Below, piece after piece: positions 1-7,992 of a stretch of 64,000 nucleotides of DNA. Source of the stretch: UBA7702 sp040776805 (lineage in GTDB: Bacteria > Bacillota > Dehalobacteriia > UBA7702). A program made the position numbers and the translations under genes. The notes beneath the pieces were generated by a model, which was given only the letters and a program-made list of their open reading frames with translations, was not told where the DNA came from and did no database searches. The stretch is taken from contig JAXGZS010000002.1 of assembly GCA_040776805.1 (NCBI GenBank), forward strand, positions 1 to 64,000, given 5' to 3'. The stretch's first letter is position 1. Each line of letters begins with the position of its first letter.

Positions 1-2
1 AT

Positions 3-797
3 TGTATCAAAATGAGGAAGAACATAGATCCCACCAGGGCATCAGGGGGATTTCCTCAGGAATGGACGATCTTCTACTGGGCCTGGTGGCTGGGATTGGC
101 GCCGGTGATGTGGATTTTCATCGCCAAGTGTTCCGCGGGACGCACCATCCGTTCGGTGATCCTCACCGTGATCCTGGCCGGAACCGCCGGTTCCGTCGTC
201 TTCTTCGGCACCATATCCAATTACGGCCTCGGCGAGGTCCTCCTCAAAGGATTTGATTTCAACACCATCGGCAGCAATGGCACATTCCTTGATACGTTTT
301 ATAATTCCTGGAATGAATTCGGGCTCGTCTCCGACGTGATCCTTTCGCTCCCTGCCGGCAAACTGGTTCTCGCCGCCTGGTTCGCCACCGGTTTTATTCT
401 CTTGGTAACGACGATGGACTCTGCGGCATACAGTATGGCCGCGGCCTGCACCAAAGGGTTGGGTACTTGGGATGATCCCAAGAAAAGGCTGCGCGTCCTT
501 TGGGCCATGATGCTTTCGGTTTGCCCTCTTTGCTTACTGTGGGCCCAAGCCAGTTTAAGCGGATTCAAAGCCGTATTGATTCTCACCGCCATCCCCGTTT
601 CCATTCTGATCCTGCTCAGCATCATCACCTGTACGAAATGGCTCAAAGAGGATTTCGGCATGATGTCGAAAGATGAAATCATACAGTATTTTATGCTTGA
701 TGACGAAAAAGCGCTGTATTTAAAAAGCAAAGACAAACTCACCAATCACTCCGACGCAGAACCGGAGCCGTGTCCTCAAACGCAGAGCGACTCGTAA
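3..797 (+). CDS. BCCT family transporter, 3' part
   Basis: C-terminal about 260 residues of a betaine/carnitine/choline (BCCT) family transporter; the 5' end lies outside the window, so the coordinate is only the first in-frame codon. The family signature is visible near the start: EWTIFYWAWW, then AKCSAGRTIRS, the conserved block between two membrane helices. Several hydrophobic helices follow, and the protein ends in a polar tail rich in Glu and Ser. BCCT carriers import quaternary amines such as glycine betaine or carnitine, driven by sodium or proton gradients or by exchange. The substrate cannot be read from this fragment. A TSUP permease gene follows after 62 bp, probably co-transcribed. 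Confidence 0.9.
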   Translation, partial: CIKMRKNIDPTRASGGFPQEWTIFYWAWWLGLAPVMWIFIAKCSAGRTIRSVILTVILAGTAGSVVFFGTISNYGLGEVLLKGFDFNTIGSNGTFLDTFYNSWNEFGLVSDVILSLPAGKLVLAAWFATGFILLVTTMDSAAYSMAAACTKGLGTWDDPKKRLRVLWAMMLSVCPLCLLWAQASLSGFKAVLILTAIPVSILILLSIITCTKWLKEDFGMMSKDEIIQYFMLDDEKALYLKSKDKLTNHSDAEPEPCPQTQSDS

Positions 798-805
798 TAT
801 ATCAA

Positions 806-831
806 TATAGAATTAAGGTATAGAATTAAGG
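806..831 (+). repeat. 13-bp perfect tandem repeat
   Basis: The unit TATAGAATTAAGG occurs twice in direct succession in the short gap between the BCCT and TSUP genes. The end of the second copy runs into a small inverted repeat, AAGGT-TTAT-ACCTT (828-841). No function can be assigned. Confidence 0.75.
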
Positions 832-859
832 TTTATACCTTTGGTGAAAGGAGTAAAAT

Positions 860-1798
860 ATGAGCGCTATTCTCGTATTTCAGATTTTAGTCATTTTGAT
901 CACCGTGGTTTTCACGACATACCTGCTCATCGACATTTTCCAGAACAAGGAAAAACTAAAGGGCAAACACTGGGTTTCTTTATCTTTTGCCGCTGTGATC
1001 ACCCAATTCTTCGATACCCTGGGTATCGGCTCGTATGGACCGTTAAGCGCGTGGTTTAAAATCGGCAAAGCGGTGCCGGACAAACAGATTCCCGGCACGC
1101 TGAACACCTGTACCGTCGTGACTTGCGCCTTTATGACCTTAGCTTATACCACCACCATCGATGTGGAAATTCCCACGCTGATCGTTCCCGTTGCCTGCTC
1201 CACCATCGGGGCTTTCCTCGGCGCCGGTTTCGTCAGCAGACTGCCGGTGAAGCAGATTCGTCTCGGCCTGGGCTTTGCCCTGATCATCGTCGCTTTCGTC
1301 ATCATGGCCGGTCTTATCGGCTGGATGCCCGGAGGCGGGGAAGAAATCGGTTTATCTGTCACTAAATTAGTGATCCTCGGCGTTCTCGCTTTCATCCTCG
1401 GCGCTTTGATGACCATCGGCATCGGCATCTACGCTCCGATGATGGCCATCGTCTACCTGATGGGCCTCAGTCCCTTCGTCGCTTTCCCACTCATGATGGG
1501 TTCCTGCGCCTTTTTGATCCCGGCGGCGGGGATTCGCTTCATCAGAGAAAGCAGAAAGCAGAAACATGAAACTTACGATAGAAAAGCGGCAATCGCCGTT
1601 AACTTCATTGGCTGCATCGGTGTGGCCGTGGCCGTCTTCATCGTGAAGTCCATTCCTTTGACTGCCTTAAAATGGATCGTCATCGGCGTTCTCTGCTACA
1701 CGGCGATCCTGCTGATCAGAAATGCGTTTACCCAATCCGAAGCAGACGTAGTTGAAGGAGAAACAGGCGAAGCGGCAGCCACTGTCATCACAAAATAA
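860..1798 (+). CDS. TSUP (TauE/SafE) family membrane permease
   Basis: Protein of 312 residues with about eight hydrophobic segments and the two-halved layout of the sulfite exporter TauE/SafE family (TSUP, PF01925). A GAAAGGAG ribosome site lies just before the ATG. Family members move small organic or sulfur anions such as sulfite or sulfoacetate, but the substrate here is unknown. Conserved-looking glycine and proline turns (FDTLGIGSYGPL, MTIGIGIYAPMM) sit at equivalent places in the two halves. The gene follows a BCCT transporter, suggesting uptake of an amine coupled to export or import of a product anion; that is inference. A strong hairpin terminator follows. Confidence 0.8.
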   Translation: MSAILVFQILVILITVVFTTYLLIDIFQNKEKLKGKHWVSLSFAAVITQFFDTLGIGSYGPLSAWFKIGKAVPDKQIPGTLNTCTVVTCAFMTLAYTTTIDVEIPTLIVPVACSTIGAFLGAGFVSRLPVKQIRLGLGFALIIVAFVIMAGLIGWMPGGGEEIGLSVTKLVILGVLAFILGALMTIGIGIYAPMMAIVYLMGLSPFVAFPLMMGSCAFLIPAAGIRFIRESRKQKHETYDRKAAIAVNFIGCIGVAVAVFIVKSIPLTALKWIVIGVLCYTAILLIRNAFTQSEADVVEGETGEAAATVITK

Positions 1799-1857
1799 GC
1801 CTTCTCCCTCGTCTACTTTGTGAATACTTCCTCACCCCCCCATATGTACTCCCAAAG

Positions 1858-1893
1858 AACCGGAGATGATTCTTGTCATCTCCGGTTTCTTTT
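1858..1893 (+). terminator. Intrinsic terminator after TSUP gene
   Basis: A perfect 12-bp stem, AACCGGAGATGA paired with TCATCTCCGGTT around a 6-nt loop, is followed by TCTTTTTG on the plus strand. The last codons and stop of the convergent prophage gene (stop at 1876-1878) lie inside the right arm, so the hairpin marks the join between host operon and prophage. Confidence 0.85.
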
Positions 1894-3000
1894 TGTCACC
1901 GCTGTGCGTTGCGTCCTCCTCGTGTTGCCCCTTTTTTGATAGGCTAAAATCAACTGCGTCAACGGATTGGTTTCACTCGCGACCGCGGCGTTATCTTTTC
2001 TTTCTCTATCGCGAAAACGGTGTACAGTAGTCAACTGGAGTAACGGATTTTGAGGTGAAAAAACTGCGGTTTTTTTTGTCTGATTCTTGGCCGTGGGCAA
2101 AGTCAGGGAAGGTACGGCAGGAGAGACCCCCGCCTGCTTTTTCGAAGACGCGCGGCTCTCTTTTGAAGCTTTGGTAGCAGCGGACAGTTTTGAGGTGTAG
2201 GCGTCATCGGTCTTTGCCGCGAGACCGTTACCAAAGTCGAAATAACTTTCCGGGTTGATGTATTCACCGTCAACTTTTACTTCGAAATGCAGATGAGGGC
2301 CGGTAGAATGGCCGGTATTTCCAGATAGGCCGATCTGGCTGCCTGCGCCCACCGCGTCTCCCTTTTCCACGCCGATATCGGAAAGGTGGCTGTAGGAGGT
2401 TTCGCTGCCGTCCCCGTGAGTGATGACAATACGGTATCCGTAGCCCCCGCTCCAACCGGCGAAAACCACAGTGCCGCTTTTGACCGCGGCAACGGCCGTT
2501 CCCTCCGCCACGGCCAAATCAATGCCGCTGTGCCGATGGTCGCCGCGATCCTCGCCAAAACTTGAGGTGATGCGGTACCCTGCCACGGGCAGGAATTCTT
2601 TTTTCTTTGCGCTGTTTTTTCCCGCGCCTTTTTTGGAGGAGGCTTTGATTTTATCTAAAATCTCTTTACCCATTTTTTGCGGCCGTTCTGCTTTTTCAGC
2701 CGTTCTTTGCCAAGATTTTTCCTGCTTGATTTGATTTTTATCTTTCGCCTTGGCTTCCTGCCGCAACCCCTTTCGCAGCGAAGCGGGATCGATTTTCAAA
2801 ATACCGTCCTTTTTTGCAAACCGCTTTGCCTTGGCCGTAATCTTGACTTTGCTGATATTCGCCAATTTTTGCGGCGCCTTTCGTACCAGGTGCGCCTTCG
2901 CCGGAGATTGCTTTGTATGCCCCTGCTTCACAGCGGAAACGGCTTTTCGCGATTCCCGCGCTGCTTTCTGCAATGCGGCGGAGATGTTTGTTTTGGCCAT
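1876..3000 (-). CDS. Phage protein with M23 peptidase domain
   Basis: A 374-residue protein. The first 130 residues are Lys/Ala-rich and probably extended or helical. Residues about 140-250 form an M23 (LytM-type) metallopeptidase domain with both zinc motifs: HxxxD at His157/Asp161, and HxH at His236/His238. A basic, low-complexity C-terminus follows. There is no signal peptide, so secretion must be by the particle or by host lysis. It is the last gene of the late operon, after two structural genes, which fits a virion-associated wall hydrolase used during DNA entry rather than the main endolysin (an M15 enzyme lies elsewhere). The start follows AGGAGG at good spacing. The stop codon lies in the neighbouring host terminator hairpin. 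Confidence 0.8.
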   Translation of the reverse strand: MAKTNISAALQKAARESRKAVSAVKQGHTKQSPAKAHLVRKAPQKLANISKVKITAKAKRFAKKDGILKIDPASLRKGLRQEAKAKDKNQIKQEKSWQRTAEKAERPQKMGKEILDKIKASSKKGAGKNSAKKKEFLPVAGYRITSSFGEDRGDHRHSGIDLAVAEGTAVAAVKSGTVVFAGWSGGYGYRIVITHGDGSETSYSHLSDIGVEKGDAVGAGSQIGLSGNTGHSTGPHLHFEVKVDGEYINPESYFDFGNGLAAKTDDAYTSKLSAATKASKESRASSKKQAGVSPAVPSLTLPTAKNQTKKTAVFSPQNPLLQLTTVHRFRDRERKDNAAVASETNPLTQLILAYQKRGNTRRTQRTAVTKRNRR

Positions 3001-3009
3001 ATTGCCTCC

Positions 3010-4071
3010 TCAGGAACGACCCAGCAGCTTTTTCAAAAGCGAGTAATCGCCGAGGTATTCCGCGGCATAAAGCGCCTTTGTCAGCTCGTTTTCGTATGCG
3101 GTTTGGTCGGCGTTGGCGGCGGCCTCTTTCTGTGTTAGGGCCAGCTCCTCCTCGTAGTTTTTCTGATTTTGGGCGCTCTCCGCCTGGTCACTCTGATAAT
3201 AGAGTTCATCAAGCCACTGATCGTAATCGAAGTTACGATCGGTATTGTATTGGGCAAGTTCATTTTTGAACCGCTCGTAATCGCTTTCATCCAATGATAA
3301 CATCATATTGAGATCGTCATAATCAAAACCCAGGGCGTCAATATACTTTTGATAACCGGCATTATCCAGGCCCATAAGGGTCTCCAGGGTATTTTGATTT
3401 TGCGTCTGTTGATCACGATATCGGCCATATGCCGCCTCCGCCAAGGCCGGTACTTTATCGCTTAGCTGTGTCGCGTAATAATCACCGGCCTGATTGGCCG
3501 CGGTCATGGCGTAAGAGGAGGGAATGCCGCCGGTGAGCGTCGCGGCGCTGCCCAATGCGTCGGCAGTAGCCCGCTGCCCCTCCCTGCGGTACTGCTTGGC
3601 GTAGGACTGAAAAAGAGGATCCGAGGCCGCATCATAGGAGAAGGGATCCGCTGAGGTGATCTGGGCCAAAGCGTCTTGAATCTGCTGACCATAGGATGAT
3701 TGATAATCCTGCCGGTTCGCAATCGTATCCAGGGCGCTTTTGATCTGATCCGCGTAAGTACTTTCATAAGCGGGAGCTTCCTCCGACGCATATTGCCAGG
3801 GGGAGGCGTTTTCCAAATAATAACCGCTACCGTCGTCTCCCCCGGAATAGCCGCCGTACTGTTTTCGAATGCGCTCCGCCCCTTCATGGGCCAGGGCTTT
3901 GGCCTCATCGGTGGTGGCGCTGCTATAATCAAGGCGGTACTGTAAGATGGACATGCCGGCGTTGGGGTTCTTTTCCGCCAGGGCTTTATCGGCATCGGAC
4001 ATGGTATTCCAGAGACCCGCGTCTGTGGCTTTTTTCATAAAATCATCGTAGGTATATGTGGTTTTCCCCAT
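3010..4071 (-). CDS. Phage structural protein, helical (internal virion type)
   Basis: A 353-residue soluble protein rich in Ala, Asp, Gln and Tyr, with long predicted helices and repeated phrases (YESTYADQIKSALDTI and YQSSYGQQIQDALAQI, around residues 105-140). Such repeats are common in proteins lining the phage interior or tail. It starts after ATAGGAGGAAAC and lies 9 bp upstream of the M23 gene, with which it is surely co-transcribed. I do not recognise a named family with certainty; similar Tyr/Gln-rich proteins occur between tail genes and lysins in phages of Clostridia. A role as an ejected or internal virion protein is inferred from position and composition. Confidence 0.6.
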   Translation of the reverse strand: MGKTTYTYDDFMKKATDAGLWNTMSDADKALAEKNPNAGMSILQYRLDYSSATTDEAKALAHEGAERIRKQYGGYSGGDDGSGYYLENASPWQYASEEAPAYESTYADQIKSALDTIANRQDYQSSYGQQIQDALAQITSADPFSYDAASDPLFQSYAKQYRREGQRATADALGSAATLTGGIPSSYAMTAANQAGDYYATQLSDKVPALAEAAYGRYRDQQTQNQNTLETLMGLDNAGYQKYIDALGFDYDDLNMMLSLDESDYERFKNELAQYNTDRNFDYDQWLDELYYQSDQAESAQNQKNYEEELALTQKEAAANADQTAYENELTKALYAAEYLGDYSLLKKLLGRS

Positions 4072-4093
4072 GTTTCCTCCTATAAACTAAAAC

Positions 4094-6040
4094 TTAAAGT
4101 GCACTGCCAGCGCTGTATTCCACCGCCAGCGAATGAATCTGGCAGCCCCCCTCTCCCTTCAGCTTGATGCGAAAATAATCGCACCTTTTGGGGATCAACG
4201 GCAAATACCAGGAGCGTTTTCGCGCGCCGCGTAACGTCGAGCCGACTTTTTCCTCAGCGCCGCCGTCATATTGCAGATATATTTCAGCTTTGGCTTCGAT
4301 TGCCAAAGCAAGACGGAGTTGAACTTTTGTTACCGCCTTCTTATCAGGAGAATTTTCAATAAAATCCCCGAATTCCACCGACCAGGGCAGGGACTCTTCT
4401 TCCGTTCCCGCGGCAAGGCCGCCGCTGCCGTCAACGCTCATCAAAACGCCCGTTTCATCCACCATCAGCAGCCGCTGTCCTTCGCGGTAAAAAGCAAGCA
4501 CCTTTTTATCGTCTTCTCTGTGCCAGAGTCCGCAGGCGGTGTCGTAAACAAAGAGCTGGGGAATACCGTCGCCGTCGGTCATGGAGATGTAGTATTTCAA
4601 ACCGTTGCTGCCACCGACACCATTACGGTAGTTGACATTGCCGAAAACAGACCGTAAAAAAGTGGGCGTACCGCCGCTGTAGCAAACGACGCCGGCAGGG
4701 GAAAGATAAAACAACAGATCACCGGCGACGGCCAAACTTTTTTCGCTGTTTTTGGCGACCCCGGCGGTGAGGGACGCAATGGCCTCAAAATTGGCCGGCT
4801 TGGAACCGTAAATTTTATAGATCGCGTTTTCTTTGAAGAAAGTGGGATATCCAAGATAGCTGTAGCAGGCGGTAAAAGAACCGGGGGAACCGGTATCCAC
4901 GACATAGCTGTCGGTGGAAAGGCCGTCAAAGACATTGAAATTTAAAGGATCTCCTAATTTACTGCCGTAGACGGTATCTCCTTTGCAGCCCCAAAGCCGG
5001 TTGTTCGCCGTGCAAAAGTAGTCCATATCCGGAACGTCCCGTTTGACGGTCACCTCCGCTTCACTGTAATCCATTTCCATTTTTTTCAGGGTCAATTGGT
5101 TTGCCGCAACCCCTTCCATTACGGAAATAACCGTTTCCACACCGTTCCGATTCACTCTTAACCCTGTTTCCTCCCAGGTTAGAGTATCTCCCGCGGAGAG
5201 AGAAGCGGCCAAGGTAAAACGATAACTCTTTTTAGCGATAGTAAATCCATAGTCCCCTGCTGTTACGGTTTCCGTTGCCGTATACCGGTAAACGGTATCG
5301 ACGGTAAAGATGTTCTCGTAAAAAAACAGGCAGTTACCATCGATTTCCCGAATGATCGGCGTTTTATTGTTGTCTGTATGGATGGTACAGCCGCTAATGG
5401 TCACGGCGTCACCGGCGTGGAAATAGTCGTTCCAGTCGATTCCCGGCGCCTCAAGGCAGTTATTGGCAGCCGTTTCATCGTAAAGGGTGCCTTGGGCTTT
5501 AAAGACAACACCGCCGCGATAAAATGGCGTCATGGTTCCCGTTTCATATTCATAAAAGGACCAGGCGGAGCCTGTCCAATGATAAAGAGCATAGGGGGGC
5601 GCTGTACCCACGGCATAGACGTCGCCGGGAACAGGCTCGTACACAGCGGCGGCAAGCTCCTCCGTTGATGCGTAGCGCCCCTTTGCCGCCAAATTCAAAT
5701 ACACTTTATCGGGAAAAATCAATACACGGTCAGCCAAAACAGCGAAACTCTTTTGCGAATCCGCCACTGTCGCCACCATGTCGCTTCCTTTATATAAGCA
5801 GGTACCGTCTATGTAGCATAATATATCGTCCACAGCGAGACAACCATTAAACGCCGTGACTTTTTGCAAAACACGCCGTTTTTCCCTGGTGGCAAGAAGC
5901 GGGTATTCGTCGGAAGTCAGGTTGGTCATATCATAGATGGTACCGTCGTAACTGCCCTTTGTATGTTGATAGCCGCCAAAGGAACACTGCACCGAACGGG
6001 TGATCTGGTCATCATAAGGGAGCTTCGGTAATTTACTCAT
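4094..6040 (-). CDS. Phage structural protein, probable tail or tube component
   Basis: A 648-residue protein beginning MSKLPKLPYDD after a GGAGGGAG ribosome site; an in-frame upstream extension to 6097 lacks a site and overlaps the previous gene. The composition is beta-rich (many Val, Thr, Gly, Tyr) with regular turns, as in large beta-structured tail proteins such as podoviral nozzle or hub proteins. I cannot assign a named family. It overlaps the end of the upstream gene by 8 bp, suggesting translational coupling. Its position between a small conserved protein and the internal virion protein supports a structural role. Confidence 0.6.
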   Translation of the reverse strand: MSKLPKLPYDDQITRSVQCSFGGYQHTKGSYDGTIYDMTNLTSDEYPLLATREKRRVLQKVTAFNGCLAVDDILCYIDGTCLYKGSDMVATVADSQKSFAVLADRVLIFPDKVYLNLAAKGRYASTEELAAAVYEPVPGDVYAVGTAPPYALYHWTGSAWSFYEYETGTMTPFYRGGVVFKAQGTLYDETAANNCLEAPGIDWNDYFHAGDAVTISGCTIHTDNNKTPIIREIDGNCLFFYENIFTVDTVYRYTATETVTAGDYGFTIAKKSYRFTLAASLSAGDTLTWEETGLRVNRNGVETVISVMEGVAANQLTLKKMEMDYSEAEVTVKRDVPDMDYFCTANNRLWGCKGDTVYGSKLGDPLNFNVFDGLSTDSYVVDTGSPGSFTACYSYLGYPTFFKENAIYKIYGSKPANFEAIASLTAGVAKNSEKSLAVAGDLLFYLSPAGVVCYSGGTPTFLRSVFGNVNYRNGVGGSNGLKYYISMTDGDGIPQLFVYDTACGLWHREDDKKVLAFYREGQRLLMVDETGVLMSVDGSGGLAAGTEEESLPWSVEFGDFIENSPDKKAVTKVQLRLALAIEAKAEIYLQYDGGAEEKVGSTLRGARKRSWYLPLIPKRCDYFRIKLKGEGGCQIHSLAVEYSAGSAL

Positions 6041-6434
6041 CAGAAAAGGCTCCCTCCTGAAAAGACTGGAAGGAGCAGAAAGGAGCGATGGCAGCAAGCC
6101 ACGCTCCCTTCATTTTACCGGGAGCAGGCAAAGAGATCCGCTCCGGGGCATCGGTGATGAGCGCCTCCAATTCTTTGTGTTTTTGCTGATAGCGATCCAT
6201 ACTCTCCTCATCGGCAAAGGAAAAGACACCGTCGGCATCAAGGGCCACTTTTCCGTTTTCTTCTTTAGCGCCGTAGGCAGCGACGAGTTTCATCTCTTCA
6301 TTACAAAAGAGCGCGTAATCGCCTTCAAGGAACCGCATCAGCCCCATCAAAGGGTAGATGAAGGCAAATTCCCAATCTTCCTTCATGATTTCCCGTAGGG
6401 CTTTATAGGCCGCGACTTTTTCAATCAGTTTCAT
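6033..6434 (-). CDS. Phage protein of unknown function
   Basis: A 133-residue mixed alpha/beta protein with a hydrophobic patch (FAFIYPLMGLMRFLEGDYALF, residues about 23-43) and no clear motif. It begins after a GGAGGAAAG site and its stop overlaps the start of the next gene in an ATGAGTAA arrangement. Found in the late operon between a fibre-like and a large structural gene, it may be a chaperone or connector, but the sequence does not show which. Confidence 0.6.
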   Translation of the reverse strand: MKLIEKVAAYKALREIMKEDWEFAFIYPLMGLMRFLEGDYALFCNEEMKLVAAYGAKEENGKVALDADGVFSFADEESMDRYQQKHKELEALITDAPERISLPAPGKMKGAWLAAIAPFCSFQSFQEGAFSDE

Positions 6435-6447
6435 CCTTCTTTCCTCC

Positions 6448-7299
6448 TCAATAAGGGAGCGTTGTCCCGTTGATTTTCACCGTACCGGTAAAAAGAATTT
6501 GATCCCCTTTGATCTGCAAATAAGAGCTGGCATTCCCGATTTCAATCTTCTCTGCGGCAGCAGAGGCAGTACCGATGGCCACGGTGTTGCCGCTCCTCGC
6601 ATCGATCCGCAAATCATTATCGGCATAGATTACCATACCGCACCTGGCGGCGGAGGCCAAAGAAACGTAACCCATTTCACTAAAGGAAAGGCTACCGAAA
6701 AAGATACCGCCGATGCTGTAAATACTGATCTTGCCGCCGTTCAGTTTGATCTGGCTGTTTTCCCCGGCGGTCAGAAAATTGGAACCTGTGATCGTGCAGC
6801 CCGAGATGTTGACGCCGCTAATATCAACAGCGTCAATGGTCCCTGTCTTAATATTGCCCCCATTGATCACCGTAGCCCCCTTTGTGTTCAAGACGTTGAA
6901 AATAAGATTTTTCAGGTCAAGGGCGCCACTGTTCAGATTTACCGATGAAGCGTTGCCGTCCTTGTCCTTGATGGACAGGGATAAACCCTCCACACTTTGG
7001 ACAAGGGCGGAAATATTGCCGACGGCATCGGTCAAAGAAAGCTTCAACCCTTCGGCGGTCAGCTGCAAAGAGGAGACATGCTCCTCGGCGTCGGCGATTT
7101 TTGCCGTGACCTTTTCCGTGAAGAGCGTATTCATTTCCCCAAGGGCTGATTCGTTGATGTTTTCGACACCGAGATTGGATAGCACGTAATTCATCTGCTC
7201 CCTGAGCACGTACAAATAATTCTGGATTTTTTTCAAGGACGCTTCCGTCGTACTGCCGGAAAGATCCGGGATGGCGCCGAACTCGTTAAAGGCCGTCAT
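6448..7299 (-). CDS. Phage tail-associated fibre-like protein
   Basis: A 283-residue protein. The first 100 residues are helical (LKKIQNYLYVLREQMNYVL), followed by repeated short phrases such as LQLTAEGLKLSLTDAVGN and VQSVEGLSLSIKDKDGN. The rest is a beta-solenoid-like stretch (INGGNIKTGTIDAVDISG, VNISGCTITGSNF) typical of phage tail-tip or baseplate proteins of Gram-positive phages. The ATG at 7297-7299 shares one base with the holin stop codon (TGATG), so translation is coupled. A host-surface or tail-spike role is inferred; no catalytic motif is seen. Confidence 0.7.
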   Translation of the reverse strand: MTAFNEFGAIPDLSGSTTEASLKKIQNYLYVLREQMNYVLSNLGVENINESALGEMNTLFTEKVTAKIADAEEHVSSLQLTAEGLKLSLTDAVGNISALVQSVEGLSLSIKDKDGNASSVNLNSGALDLKNLIFNVLNTKGATVINGGNIKTGTIDAVDISGVNISGCTITGSNFLTAGENSQIKLNGGKISIYSIGGIFFGSLSFSEMGYVSLASAARCGMVIYADNDLRIDARSGNTVAIGTASAAAEKIEIGNASSYLQIKGDQILFTGTVKINGTTLPY

Positions 7300-7508
7300 C
7301 AAAATCCATCTCCATTCGTGGGATTGTTCAAGATACCGAAAATCACAAATAATTCCAGCAAGCCGTAAATGATGTTATGGAGGTTGTCGGAAACGTTAAG
7401 GTCAATGACGCCGACAAATACGAGCATGGCCAGAATTTGCGCCAACAGCGCCGACCAAAACACCGGACTTTTTAAACGGTGCTGTAAGTTTTCCTTTTTT
7501 TCACTCAT
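7299..7508 (-). CDS. Phage holin
   Basis: A 69-residue protein with a charged N-terminus, a hydrophobic helix (residues about 14-35), the segment DLNVSDNLHNIIYG, a second hydrophobic stretch (LLELFVIFGILNNP) and the ending NPTNGDGF. This layout matches the phi-LC3/holin-5 type holins of Gram-positive phages, which form membrane lesions that release the endolysin. A GGGAGG site precedes the ATG. It belongs to a lysis cassette with the membrane protein upstream and the M15 endolysin at 7993-8727. Confidence 0.85.
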   Translation of the reverse strand: MSEKKENLQHRLKSPVFWSALLAQILAMLVFVGVIDLNVSDNLHNIIYGLLELFVIFGILNNPTNGDGF

Positions 7509-7692
7509 CTTCGAGCCTCCCTTCCATCATTTCAAGCTTTGCTTCCACTTTGTACATGCGTTCGACAAGGTGATTATGGATGTCCACCTTTTTCTCGAGC
7601 ACCTTTAGGCGCGTGGATAACGCGCCGTAAAGGCAGCCGACAGAAATCGCGTAGGCGACAATCTGAATCCAAAATTGTGTTGTCATTTCCAT
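7501..7692 (-). CDS. Small phage membrane protein, hemolysin XhlA-like
   Basis: A 63-residue protein with one N-terminal hydrophobic helix (FWIQIVAYAISVGCLYGAL) followed by an amphipathic coiled coil (RLKVLEKKVDIHNHLVERMYKVEAKLEMME). The architecture resembles XhlA-type lysis accessory proteins, although the helix is N-terminal here. The start MEMTTQF after AGGAAGAGA is preferred over an upstream in-frame codon. The gene overlaps the holin start by 8 bp. Confidence 0.6.
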   Translation of the reverse strand: MEMTTQFWIQIVAYAISVGCLYGALSTRLKVLEKKVDIHNHLVERMYKVEAKLEMMEGRLEDE

Positions 7693-7702
7693 TCTCTTCC
7701 TC

Positions 7703-7990
7703 TCAATCAGCGTCAATCTCCATATCCCGCAGTTCCTGCACGGTGACAGGCTGGGTATTGGGAATTTTCAGCTGATTTTCCGCCTTCGCTTTGTTGTAAT
7801 AAAACGCCACGCTGGTGCCGTAAGCACCCCAGGCGCAGGAAAGTAGTGTTGTGATAAAGGCGAGAGAGCCGGAAAATCCGTTCTCTACGCATAAATACGC
7901 CAGTTGAACGCCGTGATAAGTTAAATAGCCGACCAATACGGTTTCAAAAAGAATGATCCATTTAGAAAACTGAAACTTCTTTTTTGCCAT
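7703..7990 (-). CDS. Small phage membrane protein
   Basis: A 95-residue protein with two hydrophobic helices (residues about 10-32 and 42-65) and a polar C-terminus ending ELRDMEIDAD. It lies between the endolysin and the XhlA-like protein and starts after GGTGAG, 2 bp beyond the endolysin stop. Two-helix proteins at this place are usually second holins or antiholins; here that is inference from topology and position. Confidence 0.6.
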   Translation of the reverse strand: MAKKKFQFSKWIILFETVLVGYLTYHGVQLAYLCVENGFSGSLAFITTLLSCAWGAYGTSVAFYYNKAKAENQLKIPNTQPVTVQELRDMEIDAD

Positions 7991-7992
7991 CG

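Noticed and set aside
2471..3269. Plus-strand open frames opposite the M23 and internal virion genes
   Set aside because: They are shadows of well-supported minus-strand genes, without ribosome sites or protein-like composition.
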